NCBI GenBank assembly: GCA_035547835.1
Contig: DASZTW010000012.1
Coordinates: 103,580-167,579 of the forward strand
Origin: Acidimicrobiales bacterium
GTDB lineage: Bacteria; Actinomycetota; Acidimicrobiia; Acidimicrobiales; Iamiaceae
DNA: 64,000 nt
Direction: 5' to 3'
The translations under genes were made by a program, and so were the position numbers. Positions 46,426-55,188 of the stretch are shown piece by piece. Numbering within the stretch: position 1 is the stretch's first letter; each line of letters begins with the position of its first letter. The notes beneath the pieces are model-generated. The model was not told the DNA's origin. It worked only from the letters and a program-made list of their open reading frames with translations, and ran no database searches.

Positions 46426-46518
46426 CGCTGCATCGTAGGATCTCCCCGACTTCCCGCTGACGGCGATGCGGCGACATCCTCCGATCGCGCGTCGCGGGCT
46501 GCTTGACTGAGGAGCCAC

Positions 46519-48060
46519 ATGGCGTTGCAACACGTCGTCGTCGACGGATCGAACATCGCGACCGAAGGTCGCAACCTGCCCAGCCTCGCCCAACTCGACG
46601 AGGCGGTGCAGGCGTTCCTCGCTGAGCAGCCGGTCGAGAAGCTCACGGTCGTGGTCGATGCCACGTTCGGGCATCGCATCCCCGAGTCCGAGCGCGCCGA
46701 GTACGACGAGGCCATCGTGAACGGTGAGCTCGTGTGCCCGCCCGCGGGTGCCATCGGCCGGGGCGACGCGTTCGTGCTCCAGATCGCCGACAAGGCCGGC
46801 GCCACCGTGCTGTCGAACGACTCCTTCCAGGAGTTCCACGGCGACTACGCCTGGCTGTTCGACGAAGGTCGGCTCATCGGCGGCAAGCCGGTGCCCGAAG
46901 TCGGGTGGGTGTTCGTGGCCCGCACGCCGGTCCGCGGTCCAGTCAGTCGCAAGGCCACGAAGAACGTGCGGGGCCCCCGCCGACCGCGACGCAGTTCGAC
47001 CAAGGCGGCGCTACAACAACCCGCTCCCAAGAGCCCGCCGGTTCCCACAGGCAAGCCACCCAAGGTGGGCGACGTCGGGTTGCAACCCGATGCCGGCGGT
47101 CGGTCCGACGCCAACGGGCGGTCGGGCGCCTCGAAACGTGCGAGGTCGTCCGACGCGTCGACCCCGTCCGACGCGTCGACCCCGTCCGACCCGTCGACCC
47201 CGTCGAACACGCCCGGTGCCTCGGAACCGTCCGACGGGTCGCCGTCGCGGGGTCGGCGTGGCCGGCGCGGCCGCGCCACCGTCGAGCCCACCAACGAGTT
47301 GCTCCCGTTCATCGACTTCGCGGGCGCCCATCCGGTGGGTAGCGAGGTCGAGGCCGAAGTTGAGCGCTTCAGCTCGCATGGCGCCTACTTGCGGACTGGC
47401 GGCCTGCTCGCCTACGCACCGTTGCGGCTGATGGGTGAGACGCCGCCCCGCAGCCCACGCGAGAAGTTCGATCTCGGGTCGACGTACACGCTCACGGTCG
47501 TGTCGTTCGACTCGTCGCGCCGCGGGGTCGATCTGGCCCTGCCCGAGTTCGCCAGCGACGCGATAGCCGCCGCTGCAGCTTCTGCCACCGCCGAGGACGA
47601 CGCCGAGTCGTCCGACGCACCGGCAGACGGGCTTGACGCCTCGGGGGCGTCGGCCGCGCACACCCCTGCACCATCCGACGAGGCAGAGGAGACACCGACC
47701 ATGGCGACCCCGCGCAAGTCCGCGGCCAACAAGTCGGCGGCCAAGAAGACCACCGCCAAGAAGGCCACGGCCAAGAAGACGACGGCCAAGAAGACGACGG
47801 CCCGCAAGGCGCCCGCCAAGAAGACCACCGCCAAGAAGGCTGTCGCGAAGAAGGCGACGGCCCGCAAGGCGCCCGCCAAGAAGACGACGGCCCGCAAGGC
47901 GCCCGCGAAGAAGACCACCGCCAAGAAGGCTGTCGCGAAGAAGATGACCGCCAACAAGACGACCGCCAAGAAGACGACGGCGCGCAAGACGGCGGCCAAG
48001 AAGACCACCGCCAAGCGCGCACCCGCCAAGAAGGCGACCGCGAGGCGCACCTCGCGCTAG
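46519..48060 (+). CDS. PIN/NYN-like nuclease domain, S1-like domain and histone-H1-like tail
   Basis: 513 residues behind GAGGAG. Residues 1-140 look like a PIN/NYN (Zc3h12a-like) RNase fold: [24 protein letters not shown] and [29 protein letters not shown] supply spaced acidic residues. A basic/Ser/Pro linker contains the hexapeptide repeat SDASTP. Residues about 270-345 look like an S1-type OB fold ([40 protein letters not shown]). An acidic Ala-rich stretch leads at residue 395 to a tail of about 119 residues built of [12 protein letters not shown] repeats, as in histone H1-like and HupB tails. It is plausibly a nucleoid- or ribosome-associated RNA-processing protein. A strong internal start at 47701 may make the tail alone. 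Confidence 0.8.
   Translation: MALQHVVVDGSNIATEGRNLPSLAQLDEAVQAFLAEQPVEKLTVVVDATFGHRIPESERAEYDEAIVNGELVCPPAGAIGRGDAFVLQIADKAGATVLSNDSFQEFHGDYAWLFDEGRLIGGKPVPEVGWVFVARTPVRGPVSRKATKNVRGPRRPRRSSTKAALQQPAPKSPPVPTGKPPKVGDVGLQPDAGGRSDANGRSGASKRARSSDASTPSDASTPSDPSTPSNTPGASEPSDGSPSRGRRGRRGRATVEPTNELLPFIDFAGAHPVGSEVEAEVERFSSHGAYLRTGGLLAYAPLRLMGETPPRSPREKFDLGSTYTLTVVSFDSSRRGVDLALPEFASDAIAAAAASATAEDDAESSDAPADGLDASGASAAHTPAPSDEAEETPTMATPRKSAANKSAAKKTTAKKATAKKTTAKKTTARKAPAKKTTAKKAVAKKATARKAPAKKTTARKAPAKKTTAKKAVAKKMTANKTTAKKTTARKTAAKKTTAKRAPAKKATARRTSR
47148..47205. repeat. 18-bp tandem repeat in linker
   Basis: About three units of GTCCGACGCGTCGACCCC encode SDASTP-type hexapeptides in the linker between the nuclease-like and S1-like domains. 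Units differ by one or two bases. Confidence 0.65.
47701..48060 (+). CDS. Possible independent histone-H1-like protein from an internal start
   Basis: In-frame ATG at 47701 is preceded by GAGGAG (47686-47691) with 9-nt spacing, as good a ribosome site as that of the full gene. Translation from here gives a 119-residue, almost purely Lys/Ala/Thr/Arg protein ([16 protein letters not shown] onward), a sensible stand-alone nucleoid protein with a conventional MA start. The preceding acidic Ala-rich segment would make a natural domain boundary. This is inference: the same DNA certainly also encodes the C-terminus of the longer protein. Confidence 0.4.
   Translation: MATPRKSAANKSAAKKTTAKKATAKKTTAKKTTARKAPAKKTTAKKAVAKKATARKAPAKKTTARKAPAKKTTAKKAVAKKMTANKTTAKKTTARKTAAKKTTAKRAPAKKATARRTSR
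47731..48050. repeat. Lys/Ala/Thr repeat tract with near-identical larger units
   Basis: Degenerate 12-15-bp units (AAGAAGACCACCGCC and variants) encode KKTTA. Longer blocks of about 90 bp spanning [18 protein letters not shown] are nearly identical at about 47802 and 47892, indicating recent duplication. Confidence 0.75.
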
Positions 48061-48072
48061 CCGCCCTCGGTC

Positions 48073-48669
48073 TCAGTCCGGCGTCGCTCGTTCGAGGAGA
48101 CGCCGGACCCAGCGCTCCAGGGTCTCGGTGGGGAGGGCGCCGGGGATCGTCAGGGAACCGACCACCCACGTCGGCGTCCCCGCGACACCGGCATCTCGTG
48201 CCGCGGCCATGGACGCCGCCAACACCGTGTCACCGATGTCGGCGACACGGTCGCGCACTTCGTCGGCAGGCGCGCCGCTGGCGGACACCAGGCTGTCGAT
48301 GACCTCGCTGTCGTCGAGCGGGTCACCGGTGGCGAACTGCGCGGCGAACAACGCCGTGTCGAGCGCGTCGAAGGCCTCGGGCCACTCTGTCCGCACCACT
48401 TCCGCCGTCGCCAGCGCGCGATGCGTGTTCGGCATTCGGGTTGGTCGGCGGAAGGGCAGCCCAGCCTCGTCGCACTCGGCTTCGATGCGGTCGAACGTGG
48501 GGCCGAGCCGTCCATCGGACCGCACCGTGCGCCCGGCCGGGCCGATCTCCGGGTGGAGCTCGAAGGGCAGCGCCGTCACCGCCAGTCCCAACTCGCGGAG
48601 CTTCGCCGTGCGGACCTGCCCCACGTAGCACCAAGGGCACAAGTAGTCGCTCCACAGCAGTGCATCCAT
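48073..48669 (-). CDS. DsbA-family thiol oxidoreductase (FrnE-like)
   Basis: 198-residue DsbA-fold protein without a signal peptide, so cytoplasmic. The active site CPWC lies in SDYLCPWCYVGQ near residue 13. The cis-proline loop is GVAGTPTWVVG near 170. The helical insertion (MPNTHRALATAEVVRTEWPEA, LFAAQFATGDPLDDSEVI) fits the FrnE/2-hydroxychromene-2-carboxylate isomerase group. It may act as a disulfide isomerase or glutathione/mycothiol-dependent enzyme. I chose the ATG at 48669. It is divergent from xthA with 54 bp between starts, and converges on the PIN-S1 gene with 12 bp between stops. Confidence 0.88.
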   Translation of the reverse strand: MDALLWSDYLCPWCYVGQVRTAKLRELGLAVTALPFELHPEIGPAGRTVRSDGRLGPTFDRIEAECDEAGLPFRRPTRMPNTHRALATAEVVRTEWPEAFDALDTALFAAQFATGDPLDDSEVIDSLVSASGAPADEVRDRVADIGDTVLAASMAAARDAGVAGTPTWVVGSLTIPGALPTETLERWVRRLLERATPD

Positions 48670-48723
48670 CGCCTCGCACCGTACCGGCCGCCGCGGCACA
48701 TCGGCCTCGGTAACGTGCCATGG

Positions 48724-49515
48724 ATGCGGATCGCGACCTGGAACGTCAACTCGCTCAAAGCGCGCTTGCCTCGGGTCGAGGAGTGGTTGGGCGAGGTCGA
48801 GCCCGACATCTTGTGCATGCAGGAGACCAAGCTCGACGACGCCGCCTTCCCGGCGATGACCTTCCAGTCGATGGGCTACGAGGCCGTCCACCACGGCGAG
48901 GGGCGGTGGAACGGTGTGGCCATCTTGAGCCGGGTCGGCATCGACGACGTGGTCGACGGCTTCGGTGATGACGATCCGCCCGACGGCGAGGCCCGCCTTG
49001 TGTGGGCCACGTGCGGGGGCGTGCGAGTGGGCTCGGCGTACATCCCCAACGGCCGCGAGGTGGGACACGACCACTACCGGTACAAGTTGGCGTGGCTGGC
49101 TCGTCTCCGCACCGTCCTCGATCGCCAGGCTGGGGGCGACGGCGCGGATCTGGTCGTGTGCGGTGACTTCAACGTGGCGCCGGCGGACGAGGACGTGTGG
49201 AACGTCGCGGCCTTCGAAGGCGCCACGCACGTGAGCGATGCGGAGCGCGCCGCGCTCGCGGAACTGGAGTCCTGGGGCCTGCATGATGTGTTCCGGGAGC
49301 GCCAGCCGCAGCCCGGCCTCTTTTCGTGGTGGGACTACCGGGCCGGCAGCTTCCACAAGCGCCAGGGGATGCGGATCGACCTCGTCTTGGCCTCTGGGCC
49401 ACTCGCGTCGCGGGCCGCGTATGCGGTGGTGGATCGCAACGCACGCAAGGGAAAGGGCCCCTCTGACCACGCGCCCGTGATCGTCGACTTCCGCGCGCCC
49501 GTCGACGGTCGGTAA
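48724..49515 (+). CDS. xthA: Exodeoxyribonuclease III
   Basis: 263-residue Mg-dependent AP endonuclease/3'-5' exonuclease of base-excision repair. The N-terminal MRIATWNVNSLKAR supplies the metal-site Asn, ILCMQETKLDD the metal Glu, GSAYIPNGREVG the tyrosine strand, VVCGDFNVAPADEDVWN the Asp/Asn pair, and the C-terminal MRIDLVLAS and SDHAPVIVDF the Asp-His. All catalytic positions are present. The start at 48724 is fixed by the family N-terminus. The hotdog thioesterase gene begins 10 bp after the stop, so they may share a transcript. Confidence 0.96.
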   Translation: MRIATWNVNSLKARLPRVEEWLGEVEPDILCMQETKLDDAAFPAMTFQSMGYEAVHHGEGRWNGVAILSRVGIDDVVDGFGDDDPPDGEARLVWATCGGVRVGSAYIPNGREVGHDHYRYKLAWLARLRTVLDRQAGGDGADLVVCGDFNVAPADEDVWNVAAFEGATHVSDAERAALAELESWGLHDVFRERQPQPGLFSWWDYRAGSFHKRQGMRIDLVLASGPLASRAAYAVVDRNARKGKGPSDHAPVIVDFRAPVDGR

Positions 49516-49525
49516 CAATCGCGCG

Positions 49526-50248
49526 ATGGAAGACGAGATCTCGGCCGCTGCCGGGCTGCGGGGACGGATCCTCGCCGCGTCGGCCGACGAAGCCACCGAA
49601 CCCCGCCGAGTTGCCCTCCACGCGCTCGCGTCCCGCGCCCGCGAGCTCATCGAACGGCTGGTGGCCACCACCGCGCCCCGCGAGGTGCTCGAGGCGGCAA
49701 CGGTCGATCTGGCAGCGACCACCGAGCGCTTCGAGGGTTACGAACCGGTGACATTGATCGGGTTCGCCGAAGTGGCGACGGCAGGCAACGAGCCCGGGGC
49801 CGTGTTCGATCACAGCCCGATGATCGGCAAGGCCAACCCGTTGTCTCCGCCGATGACCTTGCGGATCGACGACGACCGGGTGGTCGGCAGGGTCACGTTC
49901 GGCTCGGCCTATGAAGGCCCGCCCGGTTGCGTGCACGGCGGCTATGTCGCAGCCATGTTCGACGAGCTGCTCGGCGGCGCCCAGTCGCTGTCGGGTCACG
50001 CGGGGATGACCGGCACGTTGACGATCCGCTACCTGCGTCCGACGCCGCTGCACACCGAGTTGCAGCTCGAGGCGACCGTCGACCGAGTCGAGGGACGGAA
50101 GATCTTCTGCAAGGGGACTTGCCACGTAGACGGTGAGAAGGTGAGCGAGGCCGAGGGGATCTTCATCTCCCTGACCGCCGACAAGTTCGTCGCCATGCGC
50201 GGCGAGCGCGACGCGCGCTTCTCGTCGATCCCGCCGCCCAGCGACTGA
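49526..50248 (+). CDS. PaaI-type hotdog thioesterase family protein
   Basis: 240-residue protein with a helical N-terminal third (LHALASRARELIERLVATTAP) and a C-terminal hotdog domain. The domain motif YEGPPGCVHGGYVAAMFDELLGGAQ near residue 130 contains the conserved His-Gly-Gly of PaaI/THEM4-like thioesterases and the catalytic acid region FDELLG. The strand TGTLTIRYLRPTPL follows. It probably hydrolyses acyl-CoA or aryl-CoA esters. The longer N-terminus resembles proteins found beside lipid-degradation genes. It sits between xthA and the antiporter, 24 bp before the latter, possibly co-transcribed. Confidence 0.87.
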   Translation: MEDEISAAAGLRGRILAASADEATEPRRVALHALASRARELIERLVATTAPREVLEAATVDLAATTERFEGYEPVTLIGFAEVATAGNEPGAVFDHSPMIGKANPLSPPMTLRIDDDRVVGRVTFGSAYEGPPGCVHGGYVAAMFDELLGGAQSLSGHAGMTGTLTIRYLRPTPLHTELQLEATVDRVEGRKIFCKGTCHVDGEKVSEAEGIFISLTADKFVAMRGERDARFSSIPPPSD

Positions 50249-50272
50249 GCCGGAACGGAGACTGGTGCCCGC

Positions 50273-52471
50273 ATGCTCTCCTCGCTCGACGAACACCAGC
50301 TCCTCGTCCTCTGGGTCCAACTCGCCGCGCTGGTCACCTTGGCGCGGGTGCTCGGCGGGTTGCTGCGGCGGATCGGCCAGCCCGCCGTGGTCGGGGAGCT
50401 GTCCGCGGGCCTGCTGCTCGGGCCGTCGGTGTTCGGCAAAGTGTGGCCGAGCGGCTTCCACTGGTTCTTGCCCCGCGATGACATGCAGGGATCCGCGCTC
50501 GTGGCGCTCGGGTGGGTCGGCGCTGCGTTGCTGCTGGTGGTCACCGGCTTCGAGACCGACCTCGGCCTGATCCGGCGCTTCGGTCGGGCGGCGGCGCTGG
50601 TGGCCGCGGGCAGCCTGGTCCTGCCGTTCGCGTGCGGGATCGCCGTCGGATGGATCCTGCCCGCCACGTTCATGGCCGACCACCACAGCCGCACGGTGTT
50701 CGCGCTGTTCATGGCCACCGCGCTCAGCATCTCGTCGCTGCCGGTGATCGCCAAGATCCTGAGCGAGCTGCAGCTGATGCGCCGCAACTTCGGTCAGATC
50801 AACCTCGCGGCCGGCATGGCGAACGACACGGTCGGATGGATCCTGCTCGGCCTGATCTCGGGCTTGGCTTCGTCGGGACACGTCTCGCTCGGCAGGGTCG
50901 CCTTCGCGATCGTGGGCATGGCGGGGTTCTTGCTGCTGGCATTGACGGTCGGCCAGCGGCTCGTCGACGCCGCGCTGCGGCGCATCCGGTCGGTGCACGG
51001 CGACGACGAACAGGGCTCTGGCAGCTCGCTGGGTCTGGCGATCGTGGTGATGCTCGCGTGTGGCGCGGCCGCGCAGGCGCTGGGGCTCGAAGCCGTGCTC
51101 GGCGCCTTCATCGCCGGCATCGTGCTCGGCCGCTCCCGCTTTCAGCGCGAGGAGGTCCACGGTCGGATCGAAGCGATGACGTCCGCGTTCTTCGCGCCGG
51201 TGTTCTTCGCCACCGCCGGGCTGCGCGTCGACTTGGGTCTGCTGAAGGACTCGACGGTGCTGTGGTGGAGCCTCGGCATCCTCGTGGTGGCCACGCTGAG
51301 CAAGTTTCTCGGGTCGTTCATCGGGGCGGAGCTGGCGAAGCTCAGCCGTCGCGAAGCTGTGGCGTTGGGCGCCGGCCTCAATGCGCGGGGCGCGATGGAG
51401 ATCGTCATCGCGACGGTCGGTCTCGGGCTCGGCGTGCTCAACCAGGCCGCGTTCACCGCGATCGTGTTGATGGCGATGGTGACGTCGATGCTCGCGCCGC
51501 CGACGTTGCGGCTCGCCGTGCGGAACTGGCGCGGCAGCGACGAGGAGCAGGCACGCCTCGACCGGGAAGCGACCCTGGGCCGCAACATCGTGGTCAAGGA
51601 CCGCCGCATGCTGTTGCCGAGCAGGGGACAGGTGAACTCGATCGTGGCGGCGCAGATCCTCAACTTCGCCTGGCCGATCGAGACGCCGGTGACCGTGCTG
51701 TCCGTCGCCGACAACGGGGTGGAGCCGGACATCGAGGCGGTGTTGAACGTGGTGGCCGACCGGGCGCACGAGGTGCAGCAGACCTCGGGTCCCGACTCGG
51801 TCGGAGCCATCCTGGCGGAGGCGAAGCTCGGCTACGGCGTCATTGGACTGGGGGTCAACGAACGGCCGACGCCGGGCAAGCTGCTCTCGTCGGTCGCCGA
51901 CGAGCTCGTGCTCCGCGCGGCCCTGCCGCTGGTCATCGTCCGTCGCGCCAGGAACCTCGAGACCTCGCTGCCGGCTGCGTTCACGCGGGCGATCGTCCCG
52001 GTGTCGGGCTCCCGTGCGTCGCGCGCCGCGCAGGAAGTCGCCTTCCACCTGTCGAGCCAGCTCGGCACGGAGATCGTGTTGACGCACGTCATCGACCGTG
52101 AGCAGACGTCCGACGAGGCCACTGCGGCGACTTCGGCGGGGTACCGGTGGGTCGGACGTCGGGAGGGCGCCGGGGTGCTGTCACGCGACGACGCGCGGGT
52201 GAAGGCGGGCGAACGCCTCCTCGAGCGGGCCACCGACTTCGCCGCAGGATTCGAGGTGCATCCGCGCGCGACGTTGCGTTCGGGCACGTCGGCGTCCGAT
52301 GAGCTGCTGGCCGCCGCGGAGCAGCACGAGTGCGACTTGTTGATCGTGGGTGCCACGGCTCGCGAGCTCGGTGACCGTCCCTACCTCGGTCACCTCGTCG
52401 AGGACCTGCTCGCCCGCGCCGACACCACGGTCGTGATCGTCACCGACGCCCCGCCATCGAACGCGACCTAG
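50273..52471 (+). CDS. CPA2 cation:proton antiporter with C-terminal universal-stress domains
   Basis: 732 residues. About 12 transmembrane helices cover residues 15-405 in the KefB/NhaP-like CPA2 pattern: GQPAVVGELSAGLLLGP near 40, SISSLPVIAKILSEL near 145, ANDTVGWILLG near 185, EAVLGAFIAGIVLGRS near 270 and LGAGLNARGAMEIVIATVGL near 365. Residues about 430-730 form two UspA-like domains, the second with the nucleotide-loop pattern DLLIVGATARELG. Such fusions couple ion exchange to a cytoplasmic nucleotide sensor. The ion is unknown; K+ or Na+ in exchange for H+ is likely. The TAG stop is the first part of a family-2 repeat. Confidence 0.9.
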   Translation: MLSSLDEHQLLVLWVQLAALVTLARVLGGLLRRIGQPAVVGELSAGLLLGPSVFGKVWPSGFHWFLPRDDMQGSALVALGWVGAALLLVVTGFETDLGLIRRFGRAAALVAAGSLVLPFACGIAVGWILPATFMADHHSRTVFALFMATALSISSLPVIAKILSELQLMRRNFGQINLAAGMANDTVGWILLGLISGLASSGHVSLGRVAFAIVGMAGFLLLALTVGQRLVDAALRRIRSVHGDDEQGSGSSLGLAIVVMLACGAAAQALGLEAVLGAFIAGIVLGRSRFQREEVHGRIEAMTSAFFAPVFFATAGLRVDLGLLKDSTVLWWSLGILVVATLSKFLGSFIGAELAKLSRREAVALGAGLNARGAMEIVIATVGLGLGVLNQAAFTAIVLMAMVTSMLAPPTLRLAVRNWRGSDEEQARLDREATLGRNIVVKDRRMLLPSRGQVNSIVAAQILNFAWPIETPVTVLSVADNGVEPDIEAVLNVVADRAHEVQQTSGPDSVGAILAEAKLGYGVIGLGVNERPTPGKLLSSVADELVLRAALPLVIVRRARNLETSLPAAFTRAIVPVSGSRASRAAQEVAFHLSSQLGTEIVLTHVIDREQTSDEATAATSAGYRWVGRREGAGVLSRDDARVKAGERLLERATDFAAGFEVHPRATLRSGTSASDELLAAAEQHECDLLIVGATARELGDRPYLGHLVEDLLARADTTVVIVTDAPPSNAT

Positions 52472-52559
52472 TGGTGCGTCTGGCAGTTGGCGGGGTGGTA
52501 CTGGCGGCCCTCGGCACCGCTGGACGGCGTCCACCTCCTCACTGACCCGACACACCGCT
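52468..52559. repeat. Intergenic repeat family 2, copy 2 (short form)
   Basis: The core 52468-52541 matches copy 1 (38992-39065) at 65 of 74 bases and is directly joined to the tail ACCCGACACACCGCT, without the 74-bp segment of copy 1. It begins at the antiporter stop codon and lies before the convergent DUF2505 gene. Confidence 0.75.
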
Positions 52560-52629
52560 CGACGGCCTGTGCCGGGTGGGGTTGTGGTTGTCGTGGCGGC
52601 CGATTTCCCACCCAGTTGGGCGATGGGAG

Positions 52630-53121
52630 TCACTTGCCGTTGACGAACGCCTCCACGACCGGGGCTTCTAGCTCGAAGTGCTCGCGCAGGCCGGACACGA
52701 TCGCCCGCTCGACTTGGCCGCGTGCCAGCAACACGCGGACGTTGAGCTCGCCCCTGACGGTGCGGATGGTCTGGTCGCCGTCGGCGGTGAACGAGTAGCT
52801 ACCGTGGCACGAGAAGCGGTCGCGGTAATGGTCGGGTCGCAGCACGAACGACACCTGGTGTGCCGGGAGGTCGTGGTCGGCGACCTCGACCCACGACAAC
52901 TTGGCGGGATCGATCACGGCTTTCACCGCGGCGGACAAGTCGCCGGTGAAGCGCATCCGCACCTCGAGGTGCACGTCGGTGCCGTCGGTCTCGTGGCGCA
53001 GCACCTCCGGTGATCCCACTTTGGGCAAGTCGGCCATGCGGGCGTACAGCTCGGGGTCGGCAAAGGCCGCGGCCACCTGGTCGAGCGGCGCGCGGTAAGC
53101 CTGCACGACCTCGAAGTTCAC
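52630..53121 (-). CDS. DUF2505 (SRPBCC-like) protein
   Basis: 163-residue protein of the DUF2505 family, a START/SRPBCC-like hydrophobic-pocket fold. It begins with GTG (VNFEVVQAYRAPLDQVAAAFADPELY), contains VHLEVRMRFTGDLSAAVKAVIDP and LSWVEVADHD, and ends with QVERAIVSGLREHFELEAPVVEAF. Members are common in actinobacteria and lack a proven role; lipid or ligand binding is inferred from the fold. The start overlaps the uvrD2 stop by 4 bp, so it is the second gene of a uvrD2 operon. Confidence 0.85.
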   Translation of the reverse strand: MNFEVVQAYRAPLDQVAAAFADPELYARMADLPKVGSPEVLRHETDGTDVHLEVRMRFTGDLSAAVKAVIDPAKLSWVEVADHDLPAHQVSFVLRPDHYRDRFSCHGSYSFTADGDQTIRTVRGELNVRVLLARGQVERAIVSGLREHFELEAPVVEAFVNGK

Positions 53122-55166
53122 GGCTCGCCCTTGGCCGCCCGGAGCACGGCGAGGAGCGTACTTCCGTAGCGCGACACGAGCAGGGGGCCGAGGCCGTCGA
53201 CCAGCGCGAGATCGTCGGCGGTCGTGGGCGCTCGTTGCGCGAGCTCGTGGAGGACTTTGTCGGGGAGGACCACGGCCGCAGGGACGGCGCCCCGCCGGGC
53301 TTCCTGGCTCCGCCATTGCCAGAGCGCGTCGAATGCACGCCGCACCTGTGGTGGGTCGTCGAGGCGCAACTGCGACGGCTGCTGGTCGGCGGCGTCGCCG
53401 AGCGCGCGTCGCGACGCGTGGATCGCGGCGCGGGCGCGCCGTGGGTCAGCGGTGCGCGTAGGCGCCGGCCCGCCGTCCGACGACGGCCTGCGGAGCAGGT
53501 GCAGCCATGGCGACGGTTGGCGGCTCACCTCGCGCTCGCCGAACGTGCGGGCGGCGGCCCAGGTCGCGTGGACGGCCTCGCCGGCCCGGGTGACCGCCAC
53601 GTACAACAGCCGACGTTCCTCGGCCACCGCCTCGTCGTCGCGTGCGTGGGTGATCGGCACCAGGCCCGCCTCGATGCCGGCGAGGTGGACCACTGACCAC
53701 TCGAGACCTTTGGCGGCGTGGAAGGTGGCGAGCTCCACGGCGTCGCCGCCGTCGCGGGCTTCGCCTCGCACGGTGGCCGCCAGCCATTGGGGGAACGCGT
53801 GCGCCGGTGCGACCGGGTCGAGGGCGGCGAACTCGTGACCGAGTCGGACCAGTTCGTCGAGGCCGGCAACGCGATCAGTGTGGCGCTCGGTCGCCACCTC
53901 GGTCGCCATCTCGGGCAACTGCTCCTTCGAGGCGCTCAGCGCGCTCTCGAGGTCGGCCAACCAGATCGAGAACAAGGAGTTGGCCTGACGGGCGGCCTGC
54001 AACGCATCGCGCACCTCGGGCCGGTCGATGAACGCCCGCCCGCCGCGCACCCGGTAGGGGATGTTGGCTTGGCGGAAGGCCGTCTCGAGCACCGGCAGTT
54101 GCGCGTTGGTGCGCACGAGCACCGCTTGCGACGACCATCGTCGGCCCGGGCCGTGGTGGTCGCGGGCGCGGCGCGCCACCGCGGCAGCCTCGTCGACGTC
54201 GGTCGGGTGGGCCTCGACGTCGGGGTCGGGCCCGTCGGGGCGGTGCGCAGTCAGCGGCGGGCGGTCGACGCCGGCTGCCCGGCCGAGCACCCGCGCCGCC
54301 ACTTGGAGGATCTGGGGGCTCGAGCGGTAGTTCGACCCGAGTACCACCACCTCGGCCGAAGGGAAGTAGCTGGCGAACCGCAGGAGGTAGTCGGCGTCGG
54401 CGCCGTTCCAGCGGTAGATGGCCTGGGCCGGATCGCCGACCACACACAAGTCGGGCGAGTCGCCCAGCCACGCTTGCAGAAGCTGGAACTGCAACGGGTT
54501 CACGTCCTGGAACTCGTCGACGAACAGGTGGCGGAACCGCCAGCGCTGGGCATCCCGGAACGACGGGTCGCGGCGCATCGCGGCGAGGCAGTGGATCAGC
54601 AGGTCGTCGAAGTCGACCAGGCCCTTGGCGCGCTTGTCGTCCTCATAGCGCTGGTACAGGCGTGCGACGACCGACAAGCCGACCGACGACCGTCGACCGG
54701 CGGCATGGGCCGCTTCCTCGTAGCCGGCGGGTGACACCAACCGGACCTTCGCCCACTCGATCTCGGCAGCGAGCTCGGCCGGCGTGAGGGCACCACCCCG
54801 CCGCACGAGGCGGCCGAGCACGGGGACCTTGCGATCGAGCAACGTCGGTGGCCGGCGGTCTCCTCCCGCCCAGTGGCTGCGAAGTTGGGCGTACGCCGCG
54901 GCGTGGAACGTGCCCGCCGTCGGGTGGTCTCGCAGGCCGAGTCGATCGAGTCGGTCCGTCAGCTCGCCCGCGGCCTTGCGGGTGAACGTGAGGGCGAGGA
55001 TCCGTCGGGGGTCGGCGTCGTCGGTCTGCACCCGGTGGGCGATCCGCCGGGTCAGCACCCGGGTCTTGCCCGAGCCGGCACCGGCGACGATGCACAACGG
55101 CTGGGCGGTGGAGGTGACGGCCAAGCGCTGCTCGTCGTCGAGCCCGGCGAGCAGTCCGTCGTCCAT
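53118..55166 (-). CDS. uvrD2: UvrD2-type ATP-dependent DNA helicase with HRDC domain
   Basis: 682-residue superfamily 1A helicase from the ATG at 55166. Motif I is GAGSGKTRVL (Lys34), Ia LTFTRKAAGEL, II FVDEFQDVNPLQ, III VGDPAQAIYRWNGAD, IV LGSNYRSSPQI, V TFHAAKGLEWSVVHLAG and VI RRLLYVAVTRAGE. Motif II has DEFQD, the UvrD-family form. The C-terminal 70 residues (ALWQWRSQEARRGAVPAAVVLPD onward) form an HRDC domain, as in mycobacterial UvrD2 (Rv3198c), where it aids DNA-dependent unwinding. The gene is divergent from a PH-domain gene with only 22 bp between start codons. Confidence 0.92.
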   Translation of the reverse strand: MDDGLLAGLDDEQRLAVTSTAQPLCIVAGAGSGKTRVLTRRIAHRVQTDDADPRRILALTFTRKAAGELTDRLDRLGLRDHPTAGTFHAAAYAQLRSHWAGGDRRPPTLLDRKVPVLGRLVRRGGALTPAELAAEIEWAKVRLVSPAGYEEAAHAAGRRSSVGLSVVARLYQRYEDDKRAKGLVDFDDLLIHCLAAMRRDPSFRDAQRWRFRHLFVDEFQDVNPLQFQLLQAWLGDSPDLCVVGDPAQAIYRWNGADADYLLRFASYFPSAEVVVLGSNYRSSPQILQVAARVLGRAAGVDRPPLTAHRPDGPDPDVEAHPTDVDEAAAVARRARDHHGPGRRWSSQAVLVRTNAQLPVLETAFRQANIPYRVRGGRAFIDRPEVRDALQAARQANSLFSIWLADLESALSASKEQLPEMATEVATERHTDRVAGLDELVRLGHEFAALDPVAPAHAFPQWLAATVRGEARDGGDAVELATFHAAKGLEWSVVHLAGIEAGLVPITHARDDEAVAEERRLLYVAVTRAGEAVHATWAAARTFGEREVSRQPSPWLHLLRRPSSDGGPAPTRTADPRRARAAIHASRRALGDAADQQPSQLRLDDPPQVRRAFDALWQWRSQEARRGAVPAAVVLPDKVLHELAQRAPTTADDLALVDGLGPLLVSRYGSTLLAVLRAAKGEP

Positions 55167-55188
55167 CGGTCCACGGTACGCTCCCGCG

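Noticed and set aside
48720..48968. An alternative ATG and frame at 48720 for the xthA region.
   Set aside because: That frame gives no exonuclease motifs; the ATG at 48724 begins the invariant family N-terminus MRIATWNVNS.
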